Positions 44,120 through 53,154 of a stretch of 64,000 nucleotides of DNA are shown here, one piece after another; position 1 is the first letter of the stretch; each line of letters starts with the position of its first letter. The stretch comes from Salinadaptatus halalkaliphilus. GTDB taxonomy: Archaea > Halobacteriota > Halobacteria > Halobacteriales > Natrialbaceae. The stretch is from positions 1 to 64,000 of the forward strand of contig NZ_RBZW01000021.1 of the NCBI RefSeq assembly GCF_006543045.1, given 5' to 3'. A program made the position numbers and the translations under genes. The notes below the pieces were generated by a model. That model searched no databases. It worked only from the letters and a program-made list of their open reading frames with translations, and was not told where the DNA came from.

Positions 44120-45121
44120 GTGTACGGTCCGATCCAGTTCGCGGGCTATCTCGCATTGGTCCTGACACCCGTGGTCCTGCTCGGCAGCGCCCTCCTCAGC
44201 CTGCCCGAGCCATCGCTGGACACGGCCGTCGTCCGAACGACGATCGGGCTGCAGGCCGTACTCGTACTCGCCGCCGCAGTTGCGGTCGTCCGCGAGCGCA
44301 AGCGGGTTGTCGACGGCTGGCACGTCGACGGGCCGACTGCCGGCTCCGTCGCCCTCACACTCGGATTCGACGAGGGGGACGCAGTCGACGCACTCGCAGT
44401 CGCGGCCGGCGGCGTCGTCACCTACGCGATCAGCGTCGCCGCGGGCCTCGGACCCGTCCTGGCCTCGGCACTCGTCGGCCTCGCCGTCGGCCTGGTCGCC
44501 CCGCGAGTCGCCGTCCCCGCCTACTGCGGTTCGTTCGTCGGGATGGCCTCGCCGGCCGTGTTCTCGCTCGAGGGCGTCGCCCTGGCCGGGACGGTTGCCG
44601 GGCTCGGCTTCGTCGCGACGGCGGAATCGTTCGACGGCGTCGGCGGCAAGCTCGGGACGATCGCGCTCTGTGGCTGTCTCGGCGCGGTCGCGCTCACCGG
44701 CCTCGAGTACGGCTCGCCGAGCCCGCCAGCGTGGGAACTGGTCGGCGTTGTCGTCCCGGTCGCGGTCGCGGGGGCGGTCGCGACGGTGTTTTTGAGTCTG
44801 CGCCTCGAGTTGGGTGCCGTCGTCGGCTCCGGGCTGGTTGGCGTTCTCGCGGGGGTTGGCTTTCCCCTCCTCTTGCCCGGAGTCGGGGAGACGCTTGCGG
44901 CAGTCGCGTTCTGTGCCTCGTTCGTCGGGATGTCGAGTGCGAAGCGTCTGTCAGTGGGCCACGTCGCCGTTGCCGGCGGCGTGAGTGGGCTGGTCTATCT
45001 CGCCGTGACGCCGGCGGTGACCGGGGCCGGCGGGAAACTCGGAACGATCGCGTTCGTCTCCTGTATCGCCGTAATCGGCGCGCTGGCGTGTTACAAGGGG
45101 ACGATCGAACGACTCCGGTGA
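44120..45121 (+). CDS. Polytopic membrane protein with internal duplication
   Basis: This 333-residue protein starts at GTG and has about nine to ten hydrophobic helices. Two halves share clear sequence: YCGSFVGMASPAVF with GGKLGTIALCGC (135-186) and FCASFVGMSSAKRL with GGKLGTIAFVSC (264-315). Such conserved Gly-Met-Ser loops in an internally repeated membrane protein suggest a channel or transporter, but I do not recognise the family. Confidence 0.7.
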   Translation: MYGPIQFAGYLALVLTPVVLLGSALLSLPEPSLDTAVVRTTIGLQAVLVLAAAVAVVRERKRVVDGWHVDGPTAGSVALTLGFDEGDAVDALAVAAGGVVTYAISVAAGLGPVLASALVGLAVGLVAPRVAVPAYCGSFVGMASPAVFSLEGVALAGTVAGLGFVATAESFDGVGGKLGTIALCGCLGAVALTGLEYGSPSPPAWELVGVVVPVAVAGAVATVFLSLRLELGAVVGSGLVGVLAGVGFPLLLPGVGETLAAVAFCASFVGMSSAKRLSVGHVAVAGGVSGLVYLAVTPAVTGAGGKLGTIAFVSCIAVIGALACYKGTIERLR

Positions 45122-45154
45122 TGTCTCGCGGACGATCCGATGGCGTCGGTGAAA

Positions 45155-45991
45155 TCAGTCGGCGGAGATCTGACAGGTGCCCTCGTAGGCGACGTCGTCG
45201 ACGGACTCGATCGCGGGCTCCTCGCCACAGATCGGACAGGCCGGGTTCGCCAGCACGTCGACCGTCTCGAAGCTCATATCCATCGCGTCGTACAACAGGA
45301 GTCGCCCCTCGAGAAGCTCTCCCTTCCCCAGCAGGTACTTGACGACCTCGGTGGCCTGGATGCAGCCGACGGTGCCGGGGAGCACGCCGAGGACGCCGGT
45401 CGTCGCACAATCGGGGACGGTACCGGGTTCGGGAGCCTCCGGGAAGACACAGCGGTAGCACGGTGGCGATCTCTCTCCCGACCGATCGTTCGTAAACGTC
45501 GTCACCTGGCCCTCGAACCGGTAGATCGCCCCGTGAGAGAGCGGCGTCCCCGAGAGCACACAGTAGTCGTTGAGTAGGTATCGCGTGGCGAAGTTGTCGC
45601 TGGCGTCGAGGACGATGTCGTACTCGTCGACGAGACCGGCGACGTTGTCGGCCGTCAGTCGCGTCTCGTGGGTCTCGACCGTGATATCGGGGTTGAGCGC
45701 GTCGACGTAGTCGGCCGCGCTTTCGACTTTCGACCGGCCGACGTCGGCGTCGCCGTGGACGATCTGGCGCTGCAAGTTCGAGCGCTCGACGACGTCGTCG
45801 TCGACGATCCCCAGCCGGCCGACCCCCGCGGCCGCGAGGTACTGGATCGCCGGCGATCCGAGTCCGCCCGCGCCGAGGACCAGGACGCTGGCCTCGAGCA
45901 GCCGCTGTTGGCCCTCGGGACCGATTTCGTCCATAATGACGTGTCTCGAGTAGCGATCGAGTTGCGTCGCATCGAGGCGCAGGTCACTCAT
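45155..45991 (-). CDS. ubaA: E1-like ubiquitin-like protein activating enzyme (UbaA/MoeB/ThiF)
   Basis: This 278-residue protein has the ATP-binding loop GAGGLG (40-45), the active-site cysteine C195 in VPDCATTG and four zinc cysteines (C178, C181, C252, C255). In Haloferax the corresponding UbaA adenylates the SAMP ubiquitin-like proteins for both protein conjugation and sulfur transfer to molybdopterin and tRNA. The start at 45991 gives the usual DLRLDATQLDRYSRHV beginning. Confidence 0.9.
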   Translation of the reverse strand: MSDLRLDATQLDRYSRHVIMDEIGPEGQQRLLEASVLVLGAGGLGSPAIQYLAAAGVGRLGIVDDDVVERSNLQRQIVHGDADVGRSKVESAADYVDALNPDITVETHETRLTADNVAGLVDEYDIVLDASDNFATRYLLNDYCVLSGTPLSHGAIYRFEGQVTTFTNDRSGERSPPCYRCVFPEAPEPGTVPDCATTGVLGVLPGTVGCIQATEVVKYLLGKGELLEGRLLLYDAMDMSFETVDVLANPACPICGEEPAIESVDDVAYEGTCQISAD

Positions 45992-46123
45992 ACCCTCGCG
46001 TTGGGGCGAGAACGAGAAAAACCCGCGGGTTGGGTCCACGCGAGTGGGCGCCACATCCGTGCTGTCCCGGCGGTCGCTCGAGCAGGTGCGGCGATCACCG
46101 GAAAAACGCGACCTCAACCCGTA

Positions 46124-46140
46124 TTAATGTGAGACATTAA
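46124..46140. promoter_or_regulatory. Perfect inverted repeat between ubaA and zinc-finger genes
   Basis: TTAATGT at 46124-46130 and ACATTAA at 46134-46140 are perfect inverted copies separated by three bases. The AT-rich repeat stands out in this GC-rich DNA and lies in the gap between the divergent ubaA and zinc-finger genes. It may be an operator; no partner is known. Confidence 0.45.
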
Positions 46141-46203
46141 CACCCAAGAACGGGGCAGCACTTTCACCCACCCCAACCGTTTAGTAGTGTGGTGTCCATT
46201 CAC

Positions 46204-46395
46204 ATGGATATGGGAACCTCACCCAACGATGCCGGTGACGACGTCATCGATCAATTTCTCTCGACTCGCGGTCACACGGTAGAACAAGTGGGGTGGGAAC
46301 GAGACTATAACAAAAAGCAGTGTCCCGACTGTGGCGGCCTCCACGACCAGTCGGCCAGATCCTGCACCGTCTGTGGGTGGCAGCCGACGCCGTAG
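46204..46395 (+). CDS. HVO_0416-like small zinc-finger protein
   Basis: This 63-residue protein has two CxxC pairs in CPDCGGLHDQSARSCTVCGW, a compact zinc ribbon like that in the haloarchaeal HVO_0416 family. The N-terminus includes a short helical stretch (DDVIDQFLSTRGHTVEQVGW). The ATG at 46204 is chosen because a TTTAGTA box lies about 24 bases upstream. The role is unknown; short zinc proteins of this kind affect growth and biofilm in Haloferax. Confidence 0.72.
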   Translation: MDMGTSPNDAGDDVIDQFLSTRGHTVEQVGWERDYNKKQCPDCGGLHDQSARSCTVCGWQPTP

Positions 46396-46542
46396 GTTCG
46401 CCCAAGCCACTACAGAGAACTGATGCTGTCGGTAACTGCCCTCGCTTCGTGACGAGTCGGTCGTCGCGAGCGACTATTTTCCGTGCTCGTTATGCGATAC
46501 AATTATAACGTTTTACTCGAGACACATTCACTGGGAGTCACA

Positions 46543-46701
46543 ATGCCGGAATGCCAGAACTGCGGTGCATTCGTAACGGAAGCGTACGCGCGTGTCTTTA
46601 CACCTCGTGAAATCGACGATCCACGCGTCTGTCCGGACTGTGAGGACAAGATCCGCGACGGTGCCGACGTTCGGTCAGCCCGATCACCGCGAAATCCTTG
46701 A
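46543..46701 (+). CDS. Tiny zinc-ribbon protein (DUF7563-like)
   Basis: This 52-residue protein has CQNCGAFVTEAYARVF and CPDCEDKIRDG, giving two CxxC pairs for one zinc site. It matches the pattern of a very common haloarchaeal micro-protein family (I believe DUF7563). The start at 46543 places the first CxxC next to the N-terminus. An AT-rich promoter patch lies just upstream, around 46500-46516. Confidence 0.72.
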   Translation: MPECQNCGAFVTEAYARVFTPREIDDPRVCPDCEDKIRDGADVRSARSPRNP

Positions 46702-46846
46702 TTCGTACTCGTTTTGGACCCGCCTCATCGTCGCTATCGATGTGTTTCACCGATCCTTGATGCGCGGATCTGCGCGTTCTGGTATTGCCCGGTTCCGGCA
46801 CCGAAACCCACGTCACTTATGGGTATTGCGCTCTTGAACAGGTACA

Positions 46847-48727
46847 ATGACTACCACGGAGACGAAGGTGACCCGGCTGTTCGGTGGCCCGGGAAGCGGG
46901 AAGACGACCGCGCTTCTCGACCACGTCGAAGAAATCTTAGAACAGGACGGCGTCACGTTTCGGGATATTCTCGTCGTTTCGTACACGCGTGCAGCCGCCC
47001 AAGAGGTTCGCGAGCGCCTCGCAGAACGTCTCGACGAAAGTCCGCGTGCACTGCAGGGCAACGTCTGTACGATGCACGCCAAAGCCTACGATCTACTCGA
47101 TCTCTCTCGGAGCGACGTCATCGGCGAATCCGAAAAGGAAGAGTTTTGCGAGGAGTTCGGCCTCGAGTTCGAAGACGAGTATTCGGGTGCCGGCCGACGA
47201 ACCGCCCGTTCGACGACGATCGGTAACAAGGTAATCGCGACGAGCCAGTGGCTCCAGCGAACCAGCCGGGATGTCGCCGACTGGTACGACGTTCCCTTCC
47301 AATGGGACGAAGAGGAGGTCCGTCTGCCACCGGAGATTGACCCCAACGCCCAGGAGGGCAACAAGTACACCCCGACCTGGCCCAGCGACGACGACCGGAT
47401 CGACGTCCCCGAAGCGATTCGGGGCTGGCGCTCTTACAAGGGTGAGCAGGGCATGATCGGCTTCGCCGATATGCTCGAGCGGGTCAAACAGCGCTCGCTG
47501 CTGCCGAGCGTCGATTACCTGGTGATCGACGAGTTTCAGGACATTACGACGCTGCAGTACGATGTCTACGAGGAGTGGAAACCACACATGGACCAGGTGC
47601 TGATCGCCGGCGACGACGACCAGGTCGTCTACTCCTGGCAAGGTGCCGATCCCGCACTCCTGCTCGAGGAGGCGGTCGACGACGACGTTATTCTACCCAA
47701 CTCCTATCGGCTCCCCTCGAACGTTTTGAACGCGGTCAACAAGGAGATACGCCACATCGAGCACCGACAGGACAAGGACCTCAACCCGCGCAAGGAAGGC
47801 GGCGCGGTCGAAGCCCGGCGCAACGCCTCGATGCTCGATGTCGTCCGACTGGTGCGACGGACCTTGGTTGAGGGTGAGGGAACGATCATGATCCTCTTTC
47901 GGGCGCGCTACCAGATGTTCCAGTTCATCGACGAGTTCATCACCGAAGGGGTCCCCTTCACCTCGCTGACCGACCAGCGGATGTGGACCGATCGGCTCAC
48001 CCAGTACGTCCGCGCCGTCGAGGCGATCCACGCGGGCGAAGACGTTACCGGCCTACAGGCCAGGCGCCTCGCAGACATGCTCCAGGAGTCGGCCTTCGGT
48101 ACCGAAGAACGCGACGACCTCTTCGACACCATCGACGAGCGCCAGGAAGAAGCCGGTATCGACGACTTAGAGCGGCTCATGATCCCCGCATCGGTCGTCG
48201 AGGATCACGTCCCGTTCATGCCGACTCCCGACTCGGCCTCCGACATGCTCCGGAAGGTGACCAACTTCCAGAAAAAGAGCGTCAAATCCTACTTCTCGAT
48301 CGGCGAGTACAAAGGTATGGAGACCGACCGCGTCCGCGTCGGTACCATCCACTCCGCGAAGGGCCGCGAGGCCGACCACGTCGTCGTCGGTACCGATCTC
48401 ACCGAGAAGGTCGTCGAGCAGATGGTCGCGACCGTCGACGATCCGACGGATGTCCCCGGTGTCGAGGAGTTCCTCAAGACGACCTCGCCCGTGCCCGTGC
48501 TGACGGATAACGAACGCCGCGTCTTCTACGTCGGTATGTCTCGCGCCCGGGAACGACTCGTCCTGCTGGAGAACTTGGTCGATGGCGCGCCGACGCTCCC
48601 GATCGACGTCCTGCTCAACAACGAGCCGACCGACGCGACCTTAGAGGAGCTGATCGAAACCGCCCAGGAGCCACTCGAGGACGGGGGCGACGCCGGCGCC
48701 GAAGAGATCGAAGCCGAAGCGCCCTAA
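46847..48727 (+). CDS. UvrD/Rep-family superfamily 1 DNA helicase
   Basis: This 626-residue helicase has Walker A GGPGSGKTT at about 13-21, Walker B VIDEFQD, motif III YSWQGADP, motif V IHSAKGREADHVVVG and motif VI YVGMSRARERLVLL. Domain order is that of UvrD/PcrA, with ATP-driven 3'-to-5' unwinding expected. The last 30 residues are acidic. It is followed after three bases by a degenerate M24 protein, suggesting an operon. Confidence 0.92.
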   Translation: MTTTETKVTRLFGGPGSGKTTALLDHVEEILEQDGVTFRDILVVSYTRAAAQEVRERLAERLDESPRALQGNVCTMHAKAYDLLDLSRSDVIGESEKEEFCEEFGLEFEDEYSGAGRRTARSTTIGNKVIATSQWLQRTSRDVADWYDVPFQWDEEEVRLPPEIDPNAQEGNKYTPTWPSDDDRIDVPEAIRGWRSYKGEQGMIGFADMLERVKQRSLLPSVDYLVIDEFQDITTLQYDVYEEWKPHMDQVLIAGDDDQVVYSWQGADPALLLEEAVDDDVILPNSYRLPSNVLNAVNKEIRHIEHRQDKDLNPRKEGGAVEARRNASMLDVVRLVRRTLVEGEGTIMILFRARYQMFQFIDEFITEGVPFTSLTDQRMWTDRLTQYVRAVEAIHAGEDVTGLQARRLADMLQESAFGTEERDDLFDTIDERQEEAGIDDLERLMIPASVVEDHVPFMPTPDSASDMLRKVTNFQKKSVKSYFSIGEYKGMETDRVRVGTIHSAKGREADHVVVGTDLTEKVVEQMVATVDDPTDVPGVEEFLKTTSPVPVLTDNERRVFYVGMSRARERLVLLENLVDGAPTLPIDVLLNNEPTDATLEELIETAQEPLEDGGDAGAEEIEAEAP

Positions 48728-48730
48728 GCC

Positions 48731-49840
48731 GTGACCATCCCTTCGTTCGACGACGCTCGAGCGCACGTCGAGGGCCGTCTCGAGGCCGAAATCGAGGCTC
48801 GCGACGCGGCTGCAGTCGCCCACGTCGGCACCGGTCGCGAGCCGACGGTCCGGTACCTGCTGTCCGTCGCCGATGTGCCAATCGAGGACGACGGTCCGAG
48901 CCGCTACGCCGTCGCCTACGACGCCGCGGCGTGGACCGTCCGCTCGTCGCCACAGTCGGGATCACATCCGGCGATCACCCTCGCCGAGAGCCTCCCGCAT
49001 CGCGAGTCGGCGACGATTCTGACGCCGGCCGACATTCCGCACGACGCTGCGCTCCACCTCGAGAGCGCCGGCTTCGACCTCGCCTCGACGGCCGTCCTCG
49101 AACGCGCTCGAACGACGAAGACGACCGCCGAGCGAGATCGGATCGAGCGCGCGCAGGCGGCCGCGAGCGCCGGAATTCGCCGGGCCGCGTCGGTGCTCGC
49201 GTCGGCGACGGGTTCGGACGGGACACTCGTTACTGGCGGCGACAACGCCGACGAACGAACCGAGCGGTTGACCACCACACGGCTTCGGCGCGCAATCGAC
49301 GAGGCGATTGTCGCCGCCGGCGGGTTTCCCGACGCCAACACGCGAATCGAGTTCGGAACCGACGACGAGGCGTGTCGACCCGGTGAGCCGATCGTCGTCA
49401 GCGTCGCACCTCACGACCCTGAGGGATACTACGGCGGACTGGCGCGGACCTTCGTCGTCGAGGGCGAGGGCGGCCGCGACCGACGCGCCCACGTCGGCGT
49501 CACCCACGCCTTCCGCTCGAGTCGGGCGATGTTGACCGCCGACAGCGAGTCCGTCACGGCCGTCGAAGCCGACCTCGAGGCCGAGGTCAGAGCCTTCGGC
49601 TTCGGCGAGGCCGACGACGTCGCCACCGACGTCTCGGGACTCGGCCTCGAGCCCCGCGAACCGCCGCTCGCGGGCGGTGACGTGGTCGGCCCCGAAAACA
49701 TCGTTCGGCTCGAGGCGGCCGCTCGTCTCGAGGGCGAGCGGTGGGTTCGTGTAGCCGATGTCCTCGCGATCGACGAAGGCGGCCCCGAGTGGCTCGAGGC
49801 TCCCTCGCGGGCGCTCGAGCCCGCGGCGCTGCTCGAGTAG
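48731..49840 (+). CDS. M24-fold protein, degenerate at the metal site
   Basis: This 369-residue protein has the two-domain layout of Xaa-Pro aminopeptidases: an N-terminal domain (about 1-125) and a pita-bread domain (about 130-355). By motif alignment only one of the five metal ligands remains (E328 in VRLEAAA). The expected aspartates are S224 and G236, the histidine is S302, and the last glutamate is A342. It is therefore probably not an active peptidase. It starts at a GTG three bases after the helicase stop. Confidence 0.75.
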   Translation: MTIPSFDDARAHVEGRLEAEIEARDAAAVAHVGTGREPTVRYLLSVADVPIEDDGPSRYAVAYDAAAWTVRSSPQSGSHPAITLAESLPHRESATILTPADIPHDAALHLESAGFDLASTAVLERARTTKTTAERDRIERAQAAASAGIRRAASVLASATGSDGTLVTGGDNADERTERLTTTRLRRAIDEAIVAAGGFPDANTRIEFGTDDEACRPGEPIVVSVAPHDPEGYYGGLARTFVVEGEGGRDRRAHVGVTHAFRSSRAMLTADSESVTAVEADLEAEVRAFGFGEADDVATDVSGLGLEPREPPLAGGDVVGPENIVRLEAAARLEGERWVRVADVLAIDEGGPEWLEAPSRALEPAALLE

Positions 49841-49843
49841 CCG

Positions 49844-50089
49844 CTACTGCTCGTCGTCGTCGGTCGGCTCCGCCGATACCGCACCGGTAAGTCGATCGAC
49901 GACGAACCCTTTCGCACTCGTCGATGGCGAGAGGCGTCGCTGGGCGATGACGAGCACGCCGGCCAGCACGAGCAGCGTCGCGCCGACGAGTCGCTCGCCG
50001 CCGACGAAGAGATTGAACCCGGCGAAGGCCGCGGGCAGCGCCAGCACGAGGATGCTCGCGAGTTTGATCGTATCGATGATGCCGGCCAT
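49844..50089 (-). CDS. Small two-helix membrane protein
   Basis: This 81-residue protein has two hydrophobic helices (about 6-28 and 34-50) and a polar tail ending in acidic residues. Such DUF7533-like small proteins are common next to metabolic genes in haloarchaea, though the family assignment is uncertain. It lies between convergent and divergent neighbours as a single gene. Confidence 0.6.
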   Translation of the reverse strand: MAGIIDTIKLASILVLALPAAFAGFNLFVGGERLVGATLLVLAGVLVIAQRRLSPSTSAKGFVVDRLTGAVSAEPTDDDEQ

Positions 50090-50208
50090 TGCCACTCCGT
50101 AGCGCGGCGAGTGTCAAAAGCCCGGCGGCTCTCTGCGGATCGCCGCCCTAAACCACGCCCGCGAGCGGACCCGGAACGGCTTTCTGCCCGCATCGACCAT
50201 CCCCGAGT

Positions 50209-50868
50209 ATGTTCACCGGCATCGTCGAGGAGACCGGCGAGATCGTCGCCCGCGAGCGGACCGACGACGGCCTTCGGCTGCGGATCGGCGCCGAGGACGT
50301 CGCGACGGGACTCGAGCACGGCCAGAGTATCAGCGTCAGCGGCGCCTGTCTCACGGTCGAGCGCTACGACGAGGGCGAGTGGTTCGAGGTCTTTCTCGCC
50401 AGCGAGACCGTCGACCGGACGTACCTGGGCGCCCTCGAGGACGGCGCGGCGGTCAACCTCGAGCGAGCGATGCCCGCCGACGGGCGCTTCGACGGCCACG
50501 TCGTCCAAGGCCACGTCGACGCAGTCGCGACAGTCACGGGTGTCGAGTCAGCTGGCGAGAGCGAGGCGCTACGGGCCTCGGATGAACCGACCGGTGACGA
50601 ACCGGGAGGTGACTGGTTCTTCGAGTTCGAGCTGCCCGCAGGGTACGACCGCTACGTCGTCGAAAAAGGGTCGATCACGCTCGACGGTATCAGTCTGACC
50701 GTCGCCGACCTCGCGGAAGCTGCTGGCACCGTCACCGTCGCCATCATCCCGACGACCTACGAACTGACGACGCTTTCGGGCAAGGAGCCCGGCGATCCGG
50801 TCCACCTCGAGATCGACGTGCTCGCGAAGTACGTGGAACGGTTGCTGGAGGCCCGCTTCGACGAATAG
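50209..50868 (+). CDS. ribE: Riboflavin synthase (two lumazine-binding domains)
   Basis: This 219-residue enzyme would convert two 6,7-dimethyl-8-ribityllumazine molecules to riboflavin. The N-terminus MFTGIVEETG is the hallmark, with the conserved SGACLTV at 44-50. The second barrel begins near residue 94 with FDGHVVQGHVD and contains SITLDGISLTV. It carries a 15-20 residue acidic insert around 115-135. It appears to be monocistronic. Confidence 0.93.
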   Translation: MFTGIVEETGEIVARERTDDGLRLRIGAEDVATGLEHGQSISVSGACLTVERYDEGEWFEVFLASETVDRTYLGALEDGAAVNLERAMPADGRFDGHVVQGHVDAVATVTGVESAGESEALRASDEPTGDEPGGDWFFEFELPAGYDRYVVEKGSITLDGISLTVADLAEAAGTVTVAIIPTTYELTTLSGKEPGDPVHLEIDVLAKYVERLLEARFDE

Positions 50869-50883
50869 CGACAATCGAGCGCG

Positions 50884-51234
50884 TTAGACGCCCGGAATCC
50901 CGAACGCGCCGACGCCCAGTCCCAGCAGCGACTCGAGGACGAACAGGACGACGAGCGCGACGAGCCAGGCGACGACGCCGATCGCGGCGGCGGTCGTCCA
51001 GCCGCCGGGATACCGCCAGTTGATCACCCAGACCCACGCGACGAGCGCCAGCAGCGGGCCGGCGAGCGGAATCCAGGCGGTCAGCGCCCACGCGATCGCA
51101 CCGAAAATCGCGGTGAACACGGCGTGGGAGTAGTCGTCGACGTCGGCGACGACGGTCGCACTGACGTAGATCGCCAGTCCGCCGACGAGCAGTGCCACGA
51201 CGAACGCGACGAGCGAGCCGACGATCGGAATCAT
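50884..51234 (-). CDS. Four-helix membrane protein
   Basis: This 116-residue protein has four hydrophobic helices and two short polar loops (VADVDDYSH and NWRYPGGW). Its size and topology are typical of a small haloarchaeal membrane protein. It is convergent with ribE. No function is recognised. Confidence 0.65.
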   Translation of the reverse strand: MIPIVGSLVAFVVALLVGGLAIYVSATVVADVDDYSHAVFTAIFGAIAWALTAWIPLAGPLLALVAWVWVINWRYPGGWTTAAAIGVVAWLVALVVLFVLESLLGLGVGAFGIPGV

Positions 51235-51373
51235 ACGATCGGCTACCGGTCACGAACCCATACGTTTTGTGCTCCGATCACGAATCGGGTCGCTCGAGCG
51301 CGCCACGAGGTGTCTCGCTTCGATCCGGCGGTCTCTCGCACCGGTTTGGCGGTCTCACCACGATCCGGCGGTC

Positions 51374-51937
51374 TTACTCCGACCCGGCTTCGAGCTGTTG
51401 CTGACACCGCTCGAGGAGGTCCGCTTGGCGCTCGAGCACGGCGACGTGCCGGTCGGCGTGGTCGTCGACCCGGTCGCCGGACCGATTCGCCGGGTCGTCG
51501 ATCGACGCCCGGAGTTCCCGGACGTGTTCGCGGTGGTCCGCGAGCGCCTCAAAGAGTTCCTCGTCACCCGGTTCGGTACTCGCCGTCGATCGCCGTCGAT
51601 CCTGCGGACTCGTCATCGCTGTGACGGCGTTCAGATAGCTCGTCGCCGTCGATGCCATCGCGTCGAGCGCGCGCTGGTGAGCCATCATCGGCCCCTCGAG
51701 TGCCCCGCCCTCGAGACGGACGGTATCGGTGGTGATCTCGTCGATGTCGTCGTCGTGGATCGAAATCGTGTCGCTACTCGATGTCCAGCCCAGCGTCGCC
51801 TTGATCGAATCGATCATCCCCGGTTGGGGTTCGAGCTGGGCTGTCTCGTCGTCGACGGCGGTGATCGTGCCGATTTCGTCGCCAGTCGCACTCTCGACGC
51901 GCTTCTCGAGGTCGTCGTCGGTAAAGGTTCCACACAT
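51374..51937 (-). CDS. PRC-barrel-like protein with helical tail
   Basis: This 187-residue protein has an N-terminal PRC-barrel-like domain of about 85 residues (DDLEKRVESATGDEIGTITAVDDE-like pattern, then ITTDTVRL). A helical region of about 100 residues, likely coiled-coil, follows. PRC barrels bind RNA or protein partners. The start at 51937 gives a short N-terminus that agrees with the barrel. Confidence 0.6.
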   Translation of the reverse strand: MCGTFTDDDLEKRVESATGDEIGTITAVDDETAQLEPQPGMIDSIKATLGWTSSSDTISIHDDDIDEITTDTVRLEGGALEGPMMAHQRALDAMASTATSYLNAVTAMTSPQDRRRSTASTEPGDEELFEALADHREHVRELRASIDDPANRSGDRVDDHADRHVAVLERQADLLERCQQQLEAGSE

Positions 51938-52037
51938 GATCCGGACTGGGCGGCTTGGACCCAAGCCGGTAGTGCCTGCACCAGCGTGCGCCCCGCAAAC
52001 GGTCGCGTCTCGGACGCTCGAGGCCGATCTCGCTCCG

Positions 52038-53048
52038 TTACCGTTTCGGCGGATCGAACTCGGTCAGTTCGGGTGGCGACGGCTCGTCGATATCGTCCCT
52101 GACCGCGAGATAGGTTCGGCGGTAGCGGGCGATCTTCCGGTAGAGGTAGTAACCGATCGCGAGGTTGAAGGCGATCACGTAGCCGACGAACGCGATTTCG
52201 AAGGTCAACGCCGGGTACAGCATCGCGAGTAAATCCGGGACGATACCGACCGTGGTGTTGTAGGTGGCGTGGACGAACGCGGCGACCAGCAGCCCTTTGA
52301 CGACGAGTGGCCCCGCGTCGTTGGGGTTGAACTTCGCGAGCCCGAGGTAGTAGCCCGCGATCGCCGAGTAGATGACGTGGCCCGGACCGACGAGCGCCCG
52401 AACCGTCGCAATGCCGGTGGCCGCGGTGAACAGCCCAGTTTCGGCCTCAAGCAGCGTACTGCTGATGTAGATCGCGTTCTCGATCGCCGCGAATCCCAGG
52501 CCGGCGATGGCGCCGTAGACCGCCCCGTCGATCACCGCGTCGAACGTGTCACTGCGGTAGGCGAAGACCCGAACCGCGAGCAGTTTGACGATCTCCTCGA
52601 CGGGACCGACGATCAGATAAAAAAAGAGCGCCCAGCCGACGATCGGAATCGCTTGGAAGAACGGCTGTGTCACGCTGTTGACGACGGCCGCGAACGTCGC
52701 AAAGAGCACGGCCAGCACGAATGTCCCCACCAGCAACCCAAGCGGTTCGTTCGTCGTCACGTCGGTGTACCAGATAAAGGCCGCCAGCGCGCCGGCGGGG
52801 ACGACCGACAACGCGAAGAAAATCCCGATCCAGGGCTGCTCGAGGACGAGAATCCCCGGCTGGAGCAGTAGTGCCAACGTGATCGCGAGTGCGACCAGCA
52901 AGACGATGCCGTGAAGTCCGTACGTGATCGCCATGTAGATCGCGTACGCGAGGCGATCGAGCGCCGATCGGGGCTCCCACGTCGCAACGTCGTACAGGTC
53001 CCGCGACTCCTCGTCCGCGCGTTCGACCGGGTCACGCCTGCGCTGCAT
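52038..53048 (-). CDS. PrsW-family intramembrane metalloprotease
   Basis: This 336-residue protein has about eight helices. The metalloprotease motifs are VEEIVKLLA (EExxK type), the HVIYSAIAG histidine and the FVHATYNTTVG histidine. Bacterial PrsW cleaves anti-sigma factors; archaeal substrates are unknown. The N-terminal 40 residues are charged and cytoplasmic. It is a single gene. Confidence 0.87.
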   Translation of the reverse strand: MQRRRDPVERADEESRDLYDVATWEPRSALDRLAYAIYMAITYGLHGIVLLVALAITLALLLQPGILVLEQPWIGIFFALSVVPAGALAAFIWYTDVTTNEPLGLLVGTFVLAVLFATFAAVVNSVTQPFFQAIPIVGWALFFYLIVGPVEEIVKLLAVRVFAYRSDTFDAVIDGAVYGAIAGLGFAAIENAIYISSTLLEAETGLFTAATGIATVRALVGPGHVIYSAIAGYYLGLAKFNPNDAGPLVVKGLLVAAFVHATYNTTVGIVPDLLAMLYPALTFEIAFVGYVIAFNLAIGYYLYRKIARYRRTYLAVRDDIDEPSPPELTEFDPPKR

Positions 53049-53154
53049 ACGGATTCGTACGGCTGCTCACCCGGTAAGCGTTGGGACGCCCAGGATAGGT
53101 CTCGCCTGGTACGGACTCGGAATTGACATAGGGATCCCGGCCCAACCGACGGCC

